DNA of 64,000 bases from Hyphomicrobium sp. CS1GBMeth3 (GTDB lineage: Bacteria; Pseudomonadota; Alphaproteobacteria; Rhizobiales; Hyphomicrobiaceae). The stretch covers positions 248,001 to 312,000 of the forward strand of contig NZ_FPHO01000002.1 of the NCBI RefSeq assembly GCF_900117455.1, in the 5' to 3' direction. Made by a program: the position numbers and the translations under genes. Of the stretch, positions 1 to 8,742 are shown piece after piece. The notes below the pieces were generated by a model that was given only the letters and a program-made list of their open reading frames with translations, did not search any database and was not told where the DNA came from. Positions within the stretch are counted from its first letter, which is position 1. Every line of letters starts with the position of its first letter.

Positions 1-1293
1 CACGAGGGCGAGAGCCAGCGTGCGGCGGGGCTCGTCATCGATCTGCATCCTCGCGACCTCGCCGACGTCATCGAGCTTCTTTCTCCGGAGCATCGCGTCG
101 CGCTGATCCAGGCGCTGGGGCCGGCCTTCAATTACGAAGTGCTGTCCGAGATCGACGAGACGGTCCGTGACCAGCTCTCCGAGGCGCTGCCCAACGAGCT
201 TCTGGCGAAGGCTGTCACCGAGCTCGATACGGATGACGCGGCCTACCTGATCGAGAACCTCGAGCAGGCGGACCGGGACGAGATTCTGGCTCAACTGCCC
301 AAGGGCGAACGTGCCGCCCTCGAACGGCAGCTCGAGTATCCGGAAGAGTCCGCCGGCCGCCTGATGCAGAGCGACTTTGTCGCCGTGGCGCCTTACTGGA
401 CTGTTGGACAGGTTATCGACCATGCGCGCGAAACGGATGACCTGCCGGAGACGTTCTCCGAAATCTTCGTAGTTGACCCGGCTTTTCGCGTATTAGGCTC
501 GATTGATCTCGCGCGCCTGCTGCGTAGCAAGCGCGACATGCCGGTGACGGAGATCATGGATACCGATCTCGATACCGTCCTGGCTACGGCCGATCAGGAA
601 GAAGTGGCGCGTCAGTTCGAACGCTATGACTTGATGAGCGCACCGGTCGTCGACGAGAACGGGAAGCTCGTCGGCGTGATCACCGTCGACGACATCGTTG
701 AGGTCATCCAGGACGAAGCGGACGAGGACATGAGGGCTCTCGGCGGCGTCGGCGACGAAAGCATCGGCGACACCGTGACTCAGACCGCGCAGAGCCGCGT
801 GCCGTGGCTGATCGTCAACCTGGGTACGGCGGTGCTGGCGTCGTTTGTCATCAAAATGTTCGATGCTACGATCGAGCAGATGGTGGCGCTGGCCGTGCTG
901 ATGCCGGTGGTGGCCTCGATCGGCGGCAACGCCGGCACGCAGACCATGACGGTGACGGTGCGCGCGCTCGCGACCAACAAGCTCGGCGCGGCGAACGCGG
1001 GCCGCATCATCATGCGCGAGTCGGCCGTGGGGCTCGTCAATGGCTTCGTGCTGTCGCTAATTATGGCGGGCATTGTGTTCCTGTGGTTCGGCTCGACCAA
1101 GCTCGGCGCGGTGATCGGAATGGCCATGGTCGTCAATTTGATGGCTGCTGCCTTGGCCGGCATCCTGATCCCATTGGCGTTGGATCGGCTCAAGCTCGAT
1201 CCGGCTCCTGCGTCCGGCGTCTTCGTCACGATGATCACCGATTGCACGGGCTTCTTCGTCTTCCTCGGCCTTGCGTCGTTGATCCTGCTCTAG
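1..1293 (+). CDS. mgtE: Magnesium transporter MgtE (5' end outside window)
   Basis: The frame is open from base 1, so the start lies upstream; 430 residues are visible against about 450 in the family. MgtE is an inner-membrane Mg2+ channel gated by its cytosolic domains. The visible order is an MgtE_N superhelical domain (residues 1 to about 115), two CBS domains (about 120-240, the second with APVVDENGKLVGVITVDDI) and a five-helix membrane domain (about 265-430) holding the conserved GGNAGTQTMT segment. A CorA-like gene follows 105 bases downstream, so the two may form a divalent-cation unit. The family assignment is secure; regulation cannot be judged because the leader is missing. Confidence 0.95.
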   Translation, partial: HEGESQRAAGLVIDLHPRDLADVIELLSPEHRVALIQALGPAFNYEVLSEIDETVRDQLSEALPNELLAKAVTELDTDDAAYLIENLEQADRDEILAQLPKGERAALERQLEYPEESAGRLMQSDFVAVAPYWTVGQVIDHARETDDLPETFSEIFVVDPAFRVLGSIDLARLLRSKRDMPVTEIMDTDLDTVLATADQEEVARQFERYDLMSAPVVDENGKLVGVITVDDIVEVIQDEADEDMRALGGVGDESIGDTVTQTAQSRVPWLIVNLGTAVLASFVIKMFDATIEQMVALAVLMPVVASIGGNAGTQTMTVTVRALATNKLGAANAGRIIMRESAVGLVNGFVLSLIMAGIVFLWFGSTKLGAVIGMAMVVNLMAAALAGILIPLALDRLKLDPAPASGVFVTMITDCTGFFVFLGLASLILL

Positions 1294-1398
1294 GTTTTCG
1301 GCCTGTGACGCTTGTATGACATCAGCTGCGCGCTTGCTGCTTGCGGACGCGTGGTGCGCCGTGGTTATCAGGGGCTCTTAGGATCGGGACCGATTGCC

Positions 1399-3033
1399 AT
1401 GGATCAAGACAAGCGGGTCAAGCATCTTCGTCAGATCCTCCTGTGGCCGGTTTACCTGTTACCGTCCGACGACGGCGCGTCCATACACGACCATTGGGAG
1501 CAGCTCGAAAAATCCGGTGCAGAGAACCCATGGCGCGAGGTGGACGACGAGTTCGGCGATCCGTGTGAATTCCAGGCACGCCATTACAACGAGTTCGTGA
1601 CTTTTCTGCCGCCGGTGCAGCGTTTCCTCTACGGGCAGGGTCTCGGGCGCTCCGTCAGGAAGGTGTACGGCGAGAGCCCGATCTGCGTCATGCGCCGGAC
1701 CGACATCGCTCAGGCACGTGTGACGCTCAACCGGGGCGACGCACCGATCACGCTCGACGTCGTGCATGTCGACCTTTACTTCTTCTTCGACATCGACGTG
1801 GCAATCCTCGCGCTCGAGGTCTCTGTTGACGGCGTTGCGTTCGATACGGCTCAGGACCTGATGTTCCGGTTCGGGCGTGCCTACCCCGCCTACTGGGAGG
1901 AGGCCGACGGCCGCGGCGGCCATTGCCCGTGGAAGGTCGAATGGCTGGCGGCCGACGGGCGTGTCCTCGCCACGTCCGACTACGAGAACCGCGAGAAGTT
2001 TCTCTCCTTCGTCTGCCGCCACCGGGCGCCGACCACGGCCGCGCACTGGGAGTTCCTCATGTCGCCCCTGGTGCTCCACCACACGGACGCCAAGGGCCCT
2101 ATGCGCTACCGGCAGCTCGAATACTATCGGATGCCCTACATGGCGTTTTTATCGCTCGATTGCGTGGATGCGATCTCGCGGGCCGATTCAATCCGGCTGG
2201 CTTTGGGCAACGAGTCCGGCAAGGGAGACCTACCCTATTCCGAGACCTATCTCGCCGATTTCGAGACACGCTACTGCTACGATCGGAACTTCATGACGAG
2301 CGAGAAAAAGGCCGCGAGCGTCCGCTTTCACGCTTCCGGGGATACGCTGGTAGTGACGGGCGACGGGTCGGACGCCTTTTTCACAAACGCGGAGGGGGGC
2401 ATTCTCTCACGCTTCCGCCATCAGCACTTCCTAATGTTCCTTATCGCGCACTTCCAGAAGGCAGCGCTGCTGATGTTCTCAGACCGGCTCGTGGGCGTGG
2501 TCAGCCGACTCGATGTCACCAATCCCAAGGCCAACCGCACTTTCCGCCGCGACATCCGGAGCGCACACGAGAATTTCCTGCGCTTCAACCACCGCTATTG
2601 GTTCGAGAACATCTCGCATCAGGCGCAGGTGCGCGAGCTGTTCGGCATGCTCCGCGCCCATCTGCAACTCGATAATCTGTTTCGCGAGGTGCGGGAGGAA
2701 CTCAAGGACATGGGCGACTTCCTCGACGCGGAGGCGATGCGCAAGCAGAACCAGACCGTGGTGCGCCTGACGGTGGTGACGATCTTCGGCCTCGTCGGCA
2801 CCGTGACGACCGGGTTCATCGGCATGAACATCTTCGACTGGACCGATCAGCCCGCTTGGTGGCGCGTGGCGGCGTTCTTGACGGTGTTCGTGCCGGTCGG
2901 CGTGCTCACGCTTTATACTGTTCTCAAGTCGCGGCGGCTGTCGGACTTCCTCGATGCGCTCTCGGACGAGACCGTGTCGTGGCATCGGCGCTGGCGCGCG
3001 CTCTTGCGCGTGTGGTTCGGCACCCGATCGTAG
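1399..3033 (+). CDS. CorA-like membrane protein with very long N-terminal domain
   Basis: 544 residues. Only the C-terminus is family-like: two membrane segments (about residues 457-480 and 490-513) with GFIGMNIF between them, which contains the GMN signature of CorA/Mrs2 Mg2+ channels, preceded by a helical stretch typical of the CorA stalk. The roughly 440 residues before that are about twice the length of a usual CorA cytosolic domain and I do not recognise them. I chose the ATG at 1399; an upstream GTG-type start would add 29 residues with no better ribosome site. It lies directly after mgtE on the same strand, so divalent cation transport or sensing is a reasonable inference, not proven. 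Confidence 0.7.
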   Translation: MDQDKRVKHLRQILLWPVYLLPSDDGASIHDHWEQLEKSGAENPWREVDDEFGDPCEFQARHYNEFVTFLPPVQRFLYGQGLGRSVRKVYGESPICVMRRTDIAQARVTLNRGDAPITLDVVHVDLYFFFDIDVAILALEVSVDGVAFDTAQDLMFRFGRAYPAYWEEADGRGGHCPWKVEWLAADGRVLATSDYENREKFLSFVCRHRAPTTAAHWEFLMSPLVLHHTDAKGPMRYRQLEYYRMPYMAFLSLDCVDAISRADSIRLALGNESGKGDLPYSETYLADFETRYCYDRNFMTSEKKAASVRFHASGDTLVVTGDGSDAFFTNAEGGILSRFRHQHFLMFLIAHFQKAALLMFSDRLVGVVSRLDVTNPKANRTFRRDIRSAHENFLRFNHRYWFENISHQAQVRELFGMLRAHLQLDNLFREVREELKDMGDFLDAEAMRKQNQTVVRLTVVTIFGLVGTVTTGFIGMNIFDWTDQPAWWRVAAFLTVFVPVGVLTLYTVLKSRRLSDFLDALSDETVSWHRRWRALLRVWFGTRS

Positions 3034-3080
3034 CGACGGAGATGCGCAACGCATCCTTTGCTGCCGGCTAGCGGATGCGT

Positions 3081-4373
3081 TCAGCTTGTCGGCGCGTCGA
3101 GCTTACGCGTCAGGTTCTCGAACTCGCGCCGCAGCTCCTCGTTCTTGAAGATCTGCTCGAAAGTCGGCGCTTCGAGCTTCTGGATGGCCTCGAACGACGT
3201 CGAACTTTCGCGCATCAGGTTGCGCAGCTCGAGGCTCGCTTCGACCGTCTCAAACGTGTTGTCGGCGATGCGCAAGTCGTGCACGGCGCGTGTGCGCGCC
3301 GCCGCGATCTGCTCGCGCTGCTGGGCGAGATAGCGGCGATAGCCGCGGGCCGCCTCCTCGGCGAGCTTCTGACTTTCGCGGTTCGCCTCGAGCGCGCGCT
3401 TCTGATCGGGGCGGTTCTCGGCACGCATGAGGTCGAGCGTTTTTTCCTTCGCCTTGGCCAGATCCTTCAGGATTGCGTCGAGCTTCGGTAGATATTGCGT
3501 GTCGATCTTGCGGATCGTCGAATCCTGAGCGTGCACCAGCAGCGCGAACAGCGCCGCATGCATGGCGAAGTATTTGCGCGCGGCGCCGGGGCTGTCGGCT
3601 GTCGCGGTCATCAGACGTGCGAGCTGGCCGTCGATGACTTTTGCCGCATGGAATGTTGCGACGAGGCGCACGAGATCGCCGGACAGCACGCCGTCGAGCA
3701 AGAGGTCGAGCTGCTCGGGGGCGAGGTCGACGCCGGACTTGACGAGGGCGTCGGCGATCTCAGTCTTAGCAGCCTTGATGCCGGCTTCGTTCTCGGCGAT
3801 GCGTGCCCTGTGGTCGGTGATCTTGGCGGCGAGGCTGTCGACCGTATCGGTCAGGAGGCCAGGGAGCATGGCGTCCTTCGGCGCCGTGATCTGCTTTTCC
3901 TTGAACGTAACGATGCCCGCTTCGAGGTCGCGGATGTTGCGGCGGTGCTGCTCGATGCGCTTTTGCACCTCGACCACCGGTGCGTCGGTCACGATGCCGA
4001 GCGTGGCGTCGAGCAGCTTGCGAATGCGCTCCTCGCGGTCTTCCCGGGTCTCGGTCCATATTGGTGTGACCAGAAACTCGTCCTTGGCAGGAAGCTTGCG
4101 CGCTTCGGCGCGCTGCTCGGCCACATCCTTCAGGATGCCATCGACGGCGCTCATCAGCGCGCGCGCCTGCTCGTAGGAGGGATCGCCTTCGCGGGGATCC
4201 CGCGGGGTCTCGGAGGGCGTGGCCTTGGGATCGGCGGCATCGGTCTTCAGGAGTTCGCCGATGCGATCCTTGATGGTTGCCTCGGTGGCGGCAACGGGGC
4301 TTGCCAGAAATACGCCTACGGCCAGCAGGGCCGCGAGCGTTCTATGGGCAGCGGGGCGAACCGATGGTGTCAC
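3081..4373 (-). CDS. Exported coiled-coil protein of unknown function
   Basis: 430 residues from a GTG at 4373, chosen because GAAGGAGG sits five bases upstream and the resulting N-terminus is a clean signal peptide (hydrophobic core TLAALLAVGVFLASPVAA). A TTG 45 bases upstream would add a charged extension without a ribosome site. The mature part is rich in Ala, Glu, Lys, Arg and Leu with long heptad-like stretches (about residues 130-230 and 290-420), so an elongated periplasmic or envelope coiled-coil protein is expected. No catalytic motif is visible. It is convergent with the CorA-like gene and lies about 70 bases downstream of the DUF4287 gene. Confidence 0.7.
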   Translation of the reverse strand: MTPSVRPAAHRTLAALLAVGVFLASPVAATEATIKDRIGELLKTDAADPKATPSETPRDPREGDPSYEQARALMSAVDGILKDVAEQRAEARKLPAKDEFLVTPIWTETREDREERIRKLLDATLGIVTDAPVVEVQKRIEQHRRNIRDLEAGIVTFKEKQITAPKDAMLPGLLTDTVDSLAAKITDHRARIAENEAGIKAAKTEIADALVKSGVDLAPEQLDLLLDGVLSGDLVRLVATFHAAKVIDGQLARLMTATADSPGAARKYFAMHAALFALLVHAQDSTIRKIDTQYLPKLDAILKDLAKAKEKTLDLMRAENRPDQKRALEANRESQKLAEEAARGYRRYLAQQREQIAAARTRAVHDLRIADNTFETVEASLELRNLMRESSTSFEAIQKLEAPTFEQIFKNEELRREFENLTRKLDAPTS

Positions 4374-4445
4374 GCGAGCCTCCTTCGACGACGCGATGAA
4401 GCGGCGCAATTCCGGCAAATCGATGTTGAGTGCGCCGATGTGGAG

Positions 4446-5222
4446 TTAGGTGCGCGAGGAGGCCTGTACAACGGCTGCGAGGAGCGCTGCCGTGATCTGG
4501 CGGGCGTCGGTCAGCACGATCATGTGGGTCACGGGTGGGGCGCCGCGGACGGCGGGGAAGCGTGGCGCCTCGAGGGCAAGGCCCGCCGGCGCGCTGTCGA
4601 GGGTGAGGCCGAGCCGGAGTTCCTTGGCGGTGATGGCGAGGAGGGCGAAATCGGCCTCGCGCACGCGGAAGGTCACGTAGCCGTCGCGCGGGGTCATGGT
4701 CACGTCCGGCAGGGCCTTCCTGATCTCGGCGATGGTGAACGCGGCGAGCGGGCGGAAGGCCTTGGCGCGGGCGAGCAGCGTCTCCAGCACGGCGGGATCT
4801 TCTTTCGCAGGCGCCAGCAGCGGTGCAGCTGTCCGCTCGACTCGCGGTGCCGAGGCAGGCGGAGGCGGGGCGGGGGGCGCAGGCGGTGGCGGTGTCGTGG
4901 CCAGTGGCTTGGGCGCCGATGGCATGGTGTCGGCGACGACCAGAAACGGTGGTCGATGCTGCGGTGCCGGGCGAGACCGGGTGCGGGAGCGCGCCGCTCC
5001 GGTGTCGGCGTAGATCGGGCGTCCGCCGTTATGGTGAATGCGTTCGATCCAGGACGCCTTCGAGAACATGAAGCCCTGGCGGCGCAGCCAGTCGATGATG
5101 TCGTTGCGGTCGGATAGCCCTTCCGCAGTGATGGCCGCCATCCACTCCTCGAGCGTGCGGCCGGTGTCTGCTTTCAGCGTCTCGAGGAACTGGCGCTCCC
5201 TTTCACCGTAGTCGATGCTCAC
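4446..5222 (-). CDS. DUF4287/DUF5655-type two-domain protein
   Basis: 258 residues from a GTG at 5222, with GAGGGG just upstream overlapping the stop region of the preceding methyltransferase gene. The N-terminus (residues 1-70) has the DUF4287 look: a Tyr-rich start, then TGRTLEEWMAAI. A proline-rich linker (PPPPAPPAPPPP, about 125-145) leads to a C-terminal domain (about 160-255) resembling DUF5655, a putative DNA- or ligand-binding fold. The two domains are known fused in other bacteria but their biochemical role is unsettled. The gene is ten bases downstream of an ICMT-like methyltransferase on the same strand, so the two are probably co-transcribed. Confidence 0.65.
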   Translation of the reverse strand: MSIDYGERERQFLETLKADTGRTLEEWMAAITAEGLSDRNDIIDWLRRQGFMFSKASWIERIHHNGGRPIYADTGAARSRTRSRPAPQHRPPFLVVADTMPSAPKPLATTPPPPAPPAPPPPASAPRVERTAAPLLAPAKEDPAVLETLLARAKAFRPLAAFTIAEIRKALPDVTMTPRDGYVTFRVREADFALLAITAKELRLGLTLDSAPAGLALEAPRFPAVRGAPPVTHMIVLTDARQITAALLAAVVQASSRT

Positions 5223-5232
5223 GAGATGCCCC

Positions 5233-5715
5233 TCAGATCCATCGCCGCGTGCGCGAGGCGTAGTCGCGATAGGCGTCGCCGAAGCGCGCCTCGAGATGAC
5301 GCTCCTCGGGCAGCACGGCGAGCCAGGTGACGAGCGGAATGTAGAGGATAGCCAGAATGACGAACCAGATGTTGTGGGTGAGCTCTGCGATCCCGAACAG
5401 CATGAAGACATGGCTGATGTAGATAGGATTGCGCCTGAAGCGGAACGGCCCGTCCGTGACGAGTGCGTCGGCGGCCTTGTCCGGCAGGATCGTCGTGCCG
5501 TGACGGTGGAGCGTCAGGGCCGCCCAGACGAACAGCGCGAGGCCGGTCGCGCCAAGCCCGAGGCCGGCGATATGGCCCAGAAGATCGCTCTCGCCCGGCC
5601 AGGCGAGAGGAAAAGCGTAACTGAGCGCGACAGCGGCCGCGACGAGCCCGGCCACGAGGATCGGTGGCCAAGGCACGGTTGCCGGCGGTGCGGCGGTCTC
5701 TGGCATGCTCGTCAT
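5233..5715 (-). CDS. ICMT/PEMT-family membrane methyltransferase
   Basis: 160 residues. Three to four hydrophobic segments (about 18-40, 45-68, 102-132) precede a C-terminal signature of the isoprenylcysteine carboxyl methyltransferase and phospholipid methyltransferase superfamily: GPFRFRRNPIYISH (about residue 90) and EERHLEARFGDAYRDY near the end. These form the SAM- and substrate-binding pocket in relatives. The acceptor substrate cannot be told from sequence; bacteria use such proteins on lipids, quinone-like molecules or small thiols. The DUF4287/DUF5655 gene follows after ten bases. Confidence 0.8.
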   Translation of the reverse strand: MTSMPETAAPPATVPWPPILVAGLVAAAVALSYAFPLAWPGESDLLGHIAGLGLGATGLALFVWAALTLHRHGTTILPDKAADALVTDGPFRFRRNPIYISHVFMLFGIAELTHNIWFVILAILYIPLVTWLAVLPEERHLEARFGDAYRDYASRTRRWI

Positions 5716-5896
5716 CTCGTTACGTCTTCAAGCCTCAGATCTCGTGCGCCTTTCAGTTAGAGGGCTTCGCGGCGGTGTGCAAATCCGTCCCCGTCGGCCA
5801 CACTTTTATCCGTAATCGGCATTATTTCGGCGCGGGGTCCCAGGAGACATTCAAGTCGTTCATCCGGGCTCGCTGTGTCGAAGGAGGGTACAGTCC

Positions 5897-6202
5897 ATGA
5901 AAATCAAATCAACGTTGTGTCTCGCTGGCGCTTTGCTCGCGGTTTGCGCGGGTCTCACCGGTGGGAGTTCGAGCGAAGCGGAAGCTGCGACCTACGGCTG
6001 CTACCGCGTGACCGCCGCGAGTCTCAACCTGCGTGCCCGGCCGCTCAGCACGTCTCCCGTTGTCGGCGTCGCGCGCCGTGGCGATATCCTGGAGCAGCGC
6101 AAGCTCTTCTGCACGCCGCGTGGATTCTGGTGCGCCGTGCGCAAAGGCTCGCTCGAAGGCTATGCGGACAAGGCCTATATGCGCAAAGTGGCATGCCCCT
6201 AG
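5897..6202 (+). CDS. Secreted SH3b-domain protein
   Basis: 101 residues with a signal peptide (core LCLAGALLAVCAGL, cleavage probably after AEA near residue 30) and one bacterial SH3 domain: SLNLRARPLSTSPVVGVARRGD, then GFWCAVR and GYADKAYM. Such domains bind peptidoglycan or act as small periplasmic adaptors. Three cysteines in the mature part may form disulfides. A strong ribosome site (AAGGAGGG) lies nine bases before the ATG. The YdcF gene starts 22 bases downstream, so they may share a transcript. Confidence 0.8.
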   Translation: MKIKSTLCLAGALLAVCAGLTGGSSSEAEAATYGCYRVTAASLNLRARPLSTSPVVGVARRGDILEQRKLFCTPRGFWCAVRKGSLEGYADKAYMRKVACP

Positions 6203-6224
6203 GGCCACGCTGATCTAGAGAGCG

Positions 6225-7028
6225 ATGCCTTTCACTCTGTCGAAAATTCTCGCGCTGATGGCGCAGCCGTCGTCAGTCGCCGTGCTCTGCCTTTTGGCGG
6301 GGCTCTGGCTGACGCGGCACGGTGCCATCAGCCGGCTCGGTCGCCGTCTCCTTTGGGGCGGTGTGCTCGTGCTGATCGTCGGCGGTTTGCTGCCGGTCGG
6401 CAATCTCCTCGTGCTGCCGCTCGAGCAACGTTTCGCCGCCGTGCCTCCGCCGTCCGCGACGGATCGCGTCGATGGAATCATTTTGCTCGGCGGGTTCGAG
6501 GACGGCTGGGTCTCGGCGGGGCGTGGCGGTCTCGGCCTCAACGAGGCGGCGGAGCGCGTGACGGAAGGGCTGCGGCTCGCGTTGCGCCACCCCGACGCAA
6601 AGCTCGTGTTTACGGGTGGCGTCGGCGGACTGCTTTCACACAACGTCGATGCTGTCGTTCCTGTCGCCCGGTTTCTGACGGATGCGGGCATTGCCGAAGA
6701 GCGCATCGTGCTCGAAGGCCGCTCGCGCAACACTTACGAGAATGCGGTGTTCACCCGCGAGCTGGTGAAGCCGGCTCCCGGCGAGCGCTGGTATCTCGTG
6801 ACCAGCGCTTTCCATATGCCGCGTGCGATAGGCCTGTTCCGCAAAGCCGGCTTCGACGTCATCGCCTATCCGGTCGACTACCGCACGCGCGGGCCTGAGG
6901 ACGTGACGCGGCTGTTCGAGCGCATTCCGCAGGGGCTCATGCGGCTCGACCTCGGTTTCAACGAGTGGCTGGGTCTTGTGGCCTATCGTGCGCTGGGTCG
7001 GACCGACGAGCTTTTCCCGGCGCCCTAG
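6225..7028 (+). CDS. YdcF/SanA/ElyC-family membrane protein (DUF218)
   Basis: 267 residues. Two N-terminal membrane helices (about 13-30 and 41-62) are followed by a Rossmann-like DUF218 domain: GIILLGGF, KLVFTGG, EERIVLEGRSRNTYENA and YLVTSAFHMPRAIGLFRKAGF. The last two segments are the family signature. Members such as E. coli ElyC and SanA act in envelope biogenesis and barrier function, but their chemistry is unresolved. The protein should sit in the inner membrane with the domain facing the periplasm. The adjacent SH3b gene fits an envelope role. Confidence 0.85.
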   Translation: MPFTLSKILALMAQPSSVAVLCLLAGLWLTRHGAISRLGRRLLWGGVLVLIVGGLLPVGNLLVLPLEQRFAAVPPPSATDRVDGIILLGGFEDGWVSAGRGGLGLNEAAERVTEGLRLALRHPDAKLVFTGGVGGLLSHNVDAVVPVARFLTDAGIAEERIVLEGRSRNTYENAVFTRELVKPAPGERWYLVTSAFHMPRAIGLFRKAGFDVIAYPVDYRTRGPEDVTRLFERIPQGLMRLDLGFNEWLGLVAYRALGRTDELFPAP

Positions 7029-7041
7029 CGGTCAAGCTATA

Positions 7042-7530
7042 TCAGGTCTTGGGCAGCGGGCGTGTACGCGGCGGGCCCTTGGCGGTGGAGTTCAGCTCGG
7101 CCTCGAGATCGAAGTTCGCGCAGTTCATCCCGGCAAGGCGGTGGTTGTAGGCTTCCAGCATGGCCCTGTCGCGCGCGTAGCGGGCATCGGGGTCTGTGCC
7201 TTCGCCCGAGCCGCCGTATGCGGGCTTGGCGACGGTTTGCAGGCCACGCGATAGGCCCGTCGTCTGTGCGCGCTGCTTGAAATCGCGAATCTGGACGATA
7301 CGGACAGCCATGCGCCCCGTCAGCGTCCGGCAGTCATGCCCCATCTCCTCGGCCGTCATTTGATAGCTGCCGGCCGCGGGCAGCCGCGACACGGTCTCCG
7401 CCGACGGCGAGATGGATGCCGTGGGGCCGAGGCTGCCGGTAGGCGCGATGCTTCCCGTCTGGGAGGCGCATGCTCCGAGCAGAAGGGCGGCAAGGATGGC
7501 GGATACTTGCGCTTTGGCTGGACTCGTCAT
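7042..7530 (-). CDS. Putative lipoprotein of unknown function
   Basis: 162 residues from the ATG at 7530, chosen because it gives a lipoprotein signal ending in the lipobox LLGAC (lipidated Cys about residue 21). An upstream in-frame start at 7614 would bury that signal behind 28 polar residues. The mature N-terminus has a GSIAPTGSLGPTASISPSAE low-complexity linker, then a compact Arg-rich region with two Cys. No known domain is recognised. Convergent with ydcF, 13 bases from its stop. Confidence 0.65.
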   Translation of the reverse strand: MTSPAKAQVSAILAALLLGACASQTGSIAPTGSLGPTASISPSAETVSRLPAAGSYQMTAEEMGHDCRTLTGRMAVRIVQIRDFKQRAQTTGLSRGLQTVAKPAYGGSGEGTDPDARYARDRAMLEAYNHRLAGMNCANFDLEAELNSTAKGPPRTRPLPKT

Positions 7531-7814
7531 CTGCGGTCGATTGTCGTTGCCTAGCGTGTACTCTAGAGGGGCTGACGAGTCGGTGGGCGACATTTCTGTC
7601 GCGGTGTCACCCAAAAACGCGGCGAGAGCAAGGCCTTGCGATAGGCCGTGTTGACCGGGCTCCGTCCGGCGGGCTACGCCTCGCGTCTCCGGGGCTTCCC
7701 CTTTTCATCGAAACGCGGAAAAGCTCTAGACTTGGTTCCATGGTGCTTCCGGTCAGGAAGCATTCAAGCTCGGGTGCCGGAATTCTTCGGCGACCCTTTC
7801 GAAATGAGGCGCAC

Positions 7815-8282
7815 ATGCTGGATGGCTCGGTGCTCGGCGGTTGTCGCGGCGGATGCGGCCGGATCCGTCTTCTTGCTGTGCTGCTCTGTCTCGGTGCGGC
7901 CGTGCCGCTTGCGAGGGCGGACGAAAATCCTAAGAATGTCGCGTGCGTGTTCGAGCACGGGGCCTCGCAGAGCTATGCGAACGGGGCGTTTGAATCGAAA
8001 CCCTCGACACCTCTTTCTTTTAGCATCCAGGATATCGATCTCGAGAAGCAGACCGCGCTGCTCAAGGTCGCGCCCGATGCCAAGCCGGGCAAGCTCAGCG
8101 TCGTGCGGGCGATCAACGCCAATCATTACCTCGAGGTTGTCAACGAGGGCTTCCTGAACCTCACGACCGTCTATGATAAGGACGAGAAGACCGGCAAGTA
8201 TCCGGCCGTGCACTCGCGCCATGGCGGTGTGCTTGGCAGTCCGGTGTTCGGGCAGTACACGGGGTTCTGCAGCGACGAGTGA
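7815..8282 (+). CDS. Secreted hypothetical protein
   Basis: 155 residues from the ATG at 7815, preceded by a GAGG ribosome site; a longer in-frame reading from 7470 lacks one and overlaps the divergent lipoprotein gene. The signal peptide core is IRLLAVLLCLGAAVPLARA (cleavage about residue 33). The mature part (about 120 residues) has two Cys at its ends and a beta-rich pattern (STPLSFSIQDIDLEKQTALLKV) typical of small periplasmic proteins. No family recognised. The DUF1489 gene starts 15 bases downstream. Confidence 0.65.
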   Translation: MLDGSVLGGCRGGCGRIRLLAVLLCLGAAVPLARADENPKNVACVFEHGASQSYANGAFESKPSTPLSFSIQDIDLEKQTALLKVAPDAKPGKLSVVRAINANHYLEVVNEGFLNLTTVYDKDEKTGKYPAVHSRHGGVLGSPVFGQYTGFCSDE

Positions 8283-8297
8283 GAGCGGTCTTCGCCG

Positions 8298-8735
8298 ATG
8301 GCTTTGCACATCATCAAGCTCTGTGTCGGCGTCGCGGCGATCGAGGAGCTGGCCGCGTGGCAGGCCGAGCGGCTCCGCGAGCGCAAGGCGCGCGGCGAAG
8401 CGGCGGAAATCTTCCATGCCACGGCGCAGACGCCGAAGCGACAGGGCGAGCTGCTCGCCGGCGGATCGCTCTACTGGGTGATCAAAGGCGTCATCCAGGT
8501 GCGCCAGAGGCTGGTCGGCTTTACGGAGGGCGCGCGCGAGGATGGCAGCCCGTGCTGCCGGATCATGCTCGATCCCAAACTTGTGCCGGTGCGCCCTGCG
8601 CCGCGCCGTGCGTTCCAGGGTTGGCGCTATCTTACCGACGAGGATGCTCCCGCCGACCTTGGCGGCCGAGACGCCGACCTCGCCGGTATCCCGCCGGAGA
8701 TGCGCCGCGCGCTCACCGAACTCGGCCTAATCTGA
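8298..8735 (+). CDS. DUF1489-family protein
   Basis: 145 residues, cytoplasmic, matching the alphaproteobacterial DUF1489 family in length and motifs: MALHIIKLCVGV at the start, GSLYWVIKGVIQVRQRL in the middle and RAFQGWRYL toward the end, then a short acidic tail ending in MRRALTELGLI. The function is unknown; phylogenetic restriction to Alphaproteobacteria is the main information. It ends seven bases before an aminotransferase gene and starts 15 bases after a secreted protein, so it probably belongs to one transcript. Confidence 0.85.
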   Translation: MALHIIKLCVGVAAIEELAAWQAERLRERKARGEAAEIFHATAQTPKRQGELLAGGSLYWVIKGVIQVRQRLVGFTEGAREDGSPCCRIMLDPKLVPVRPAPRRAFQGWRYLTDEDAPADLGGRDADLAGIPPEMRRALTELGLI

Positions 8736-8742
8736 GGAAAGC

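Noticed and set aside
3495..5117. A 540-codon rightward frame over the coiled-coil and DUF4287 genes
   Set aside because: Gly/Arg-rich shadow; the leftward genes have ribosome sites, a signal peptide and recognisable domains.
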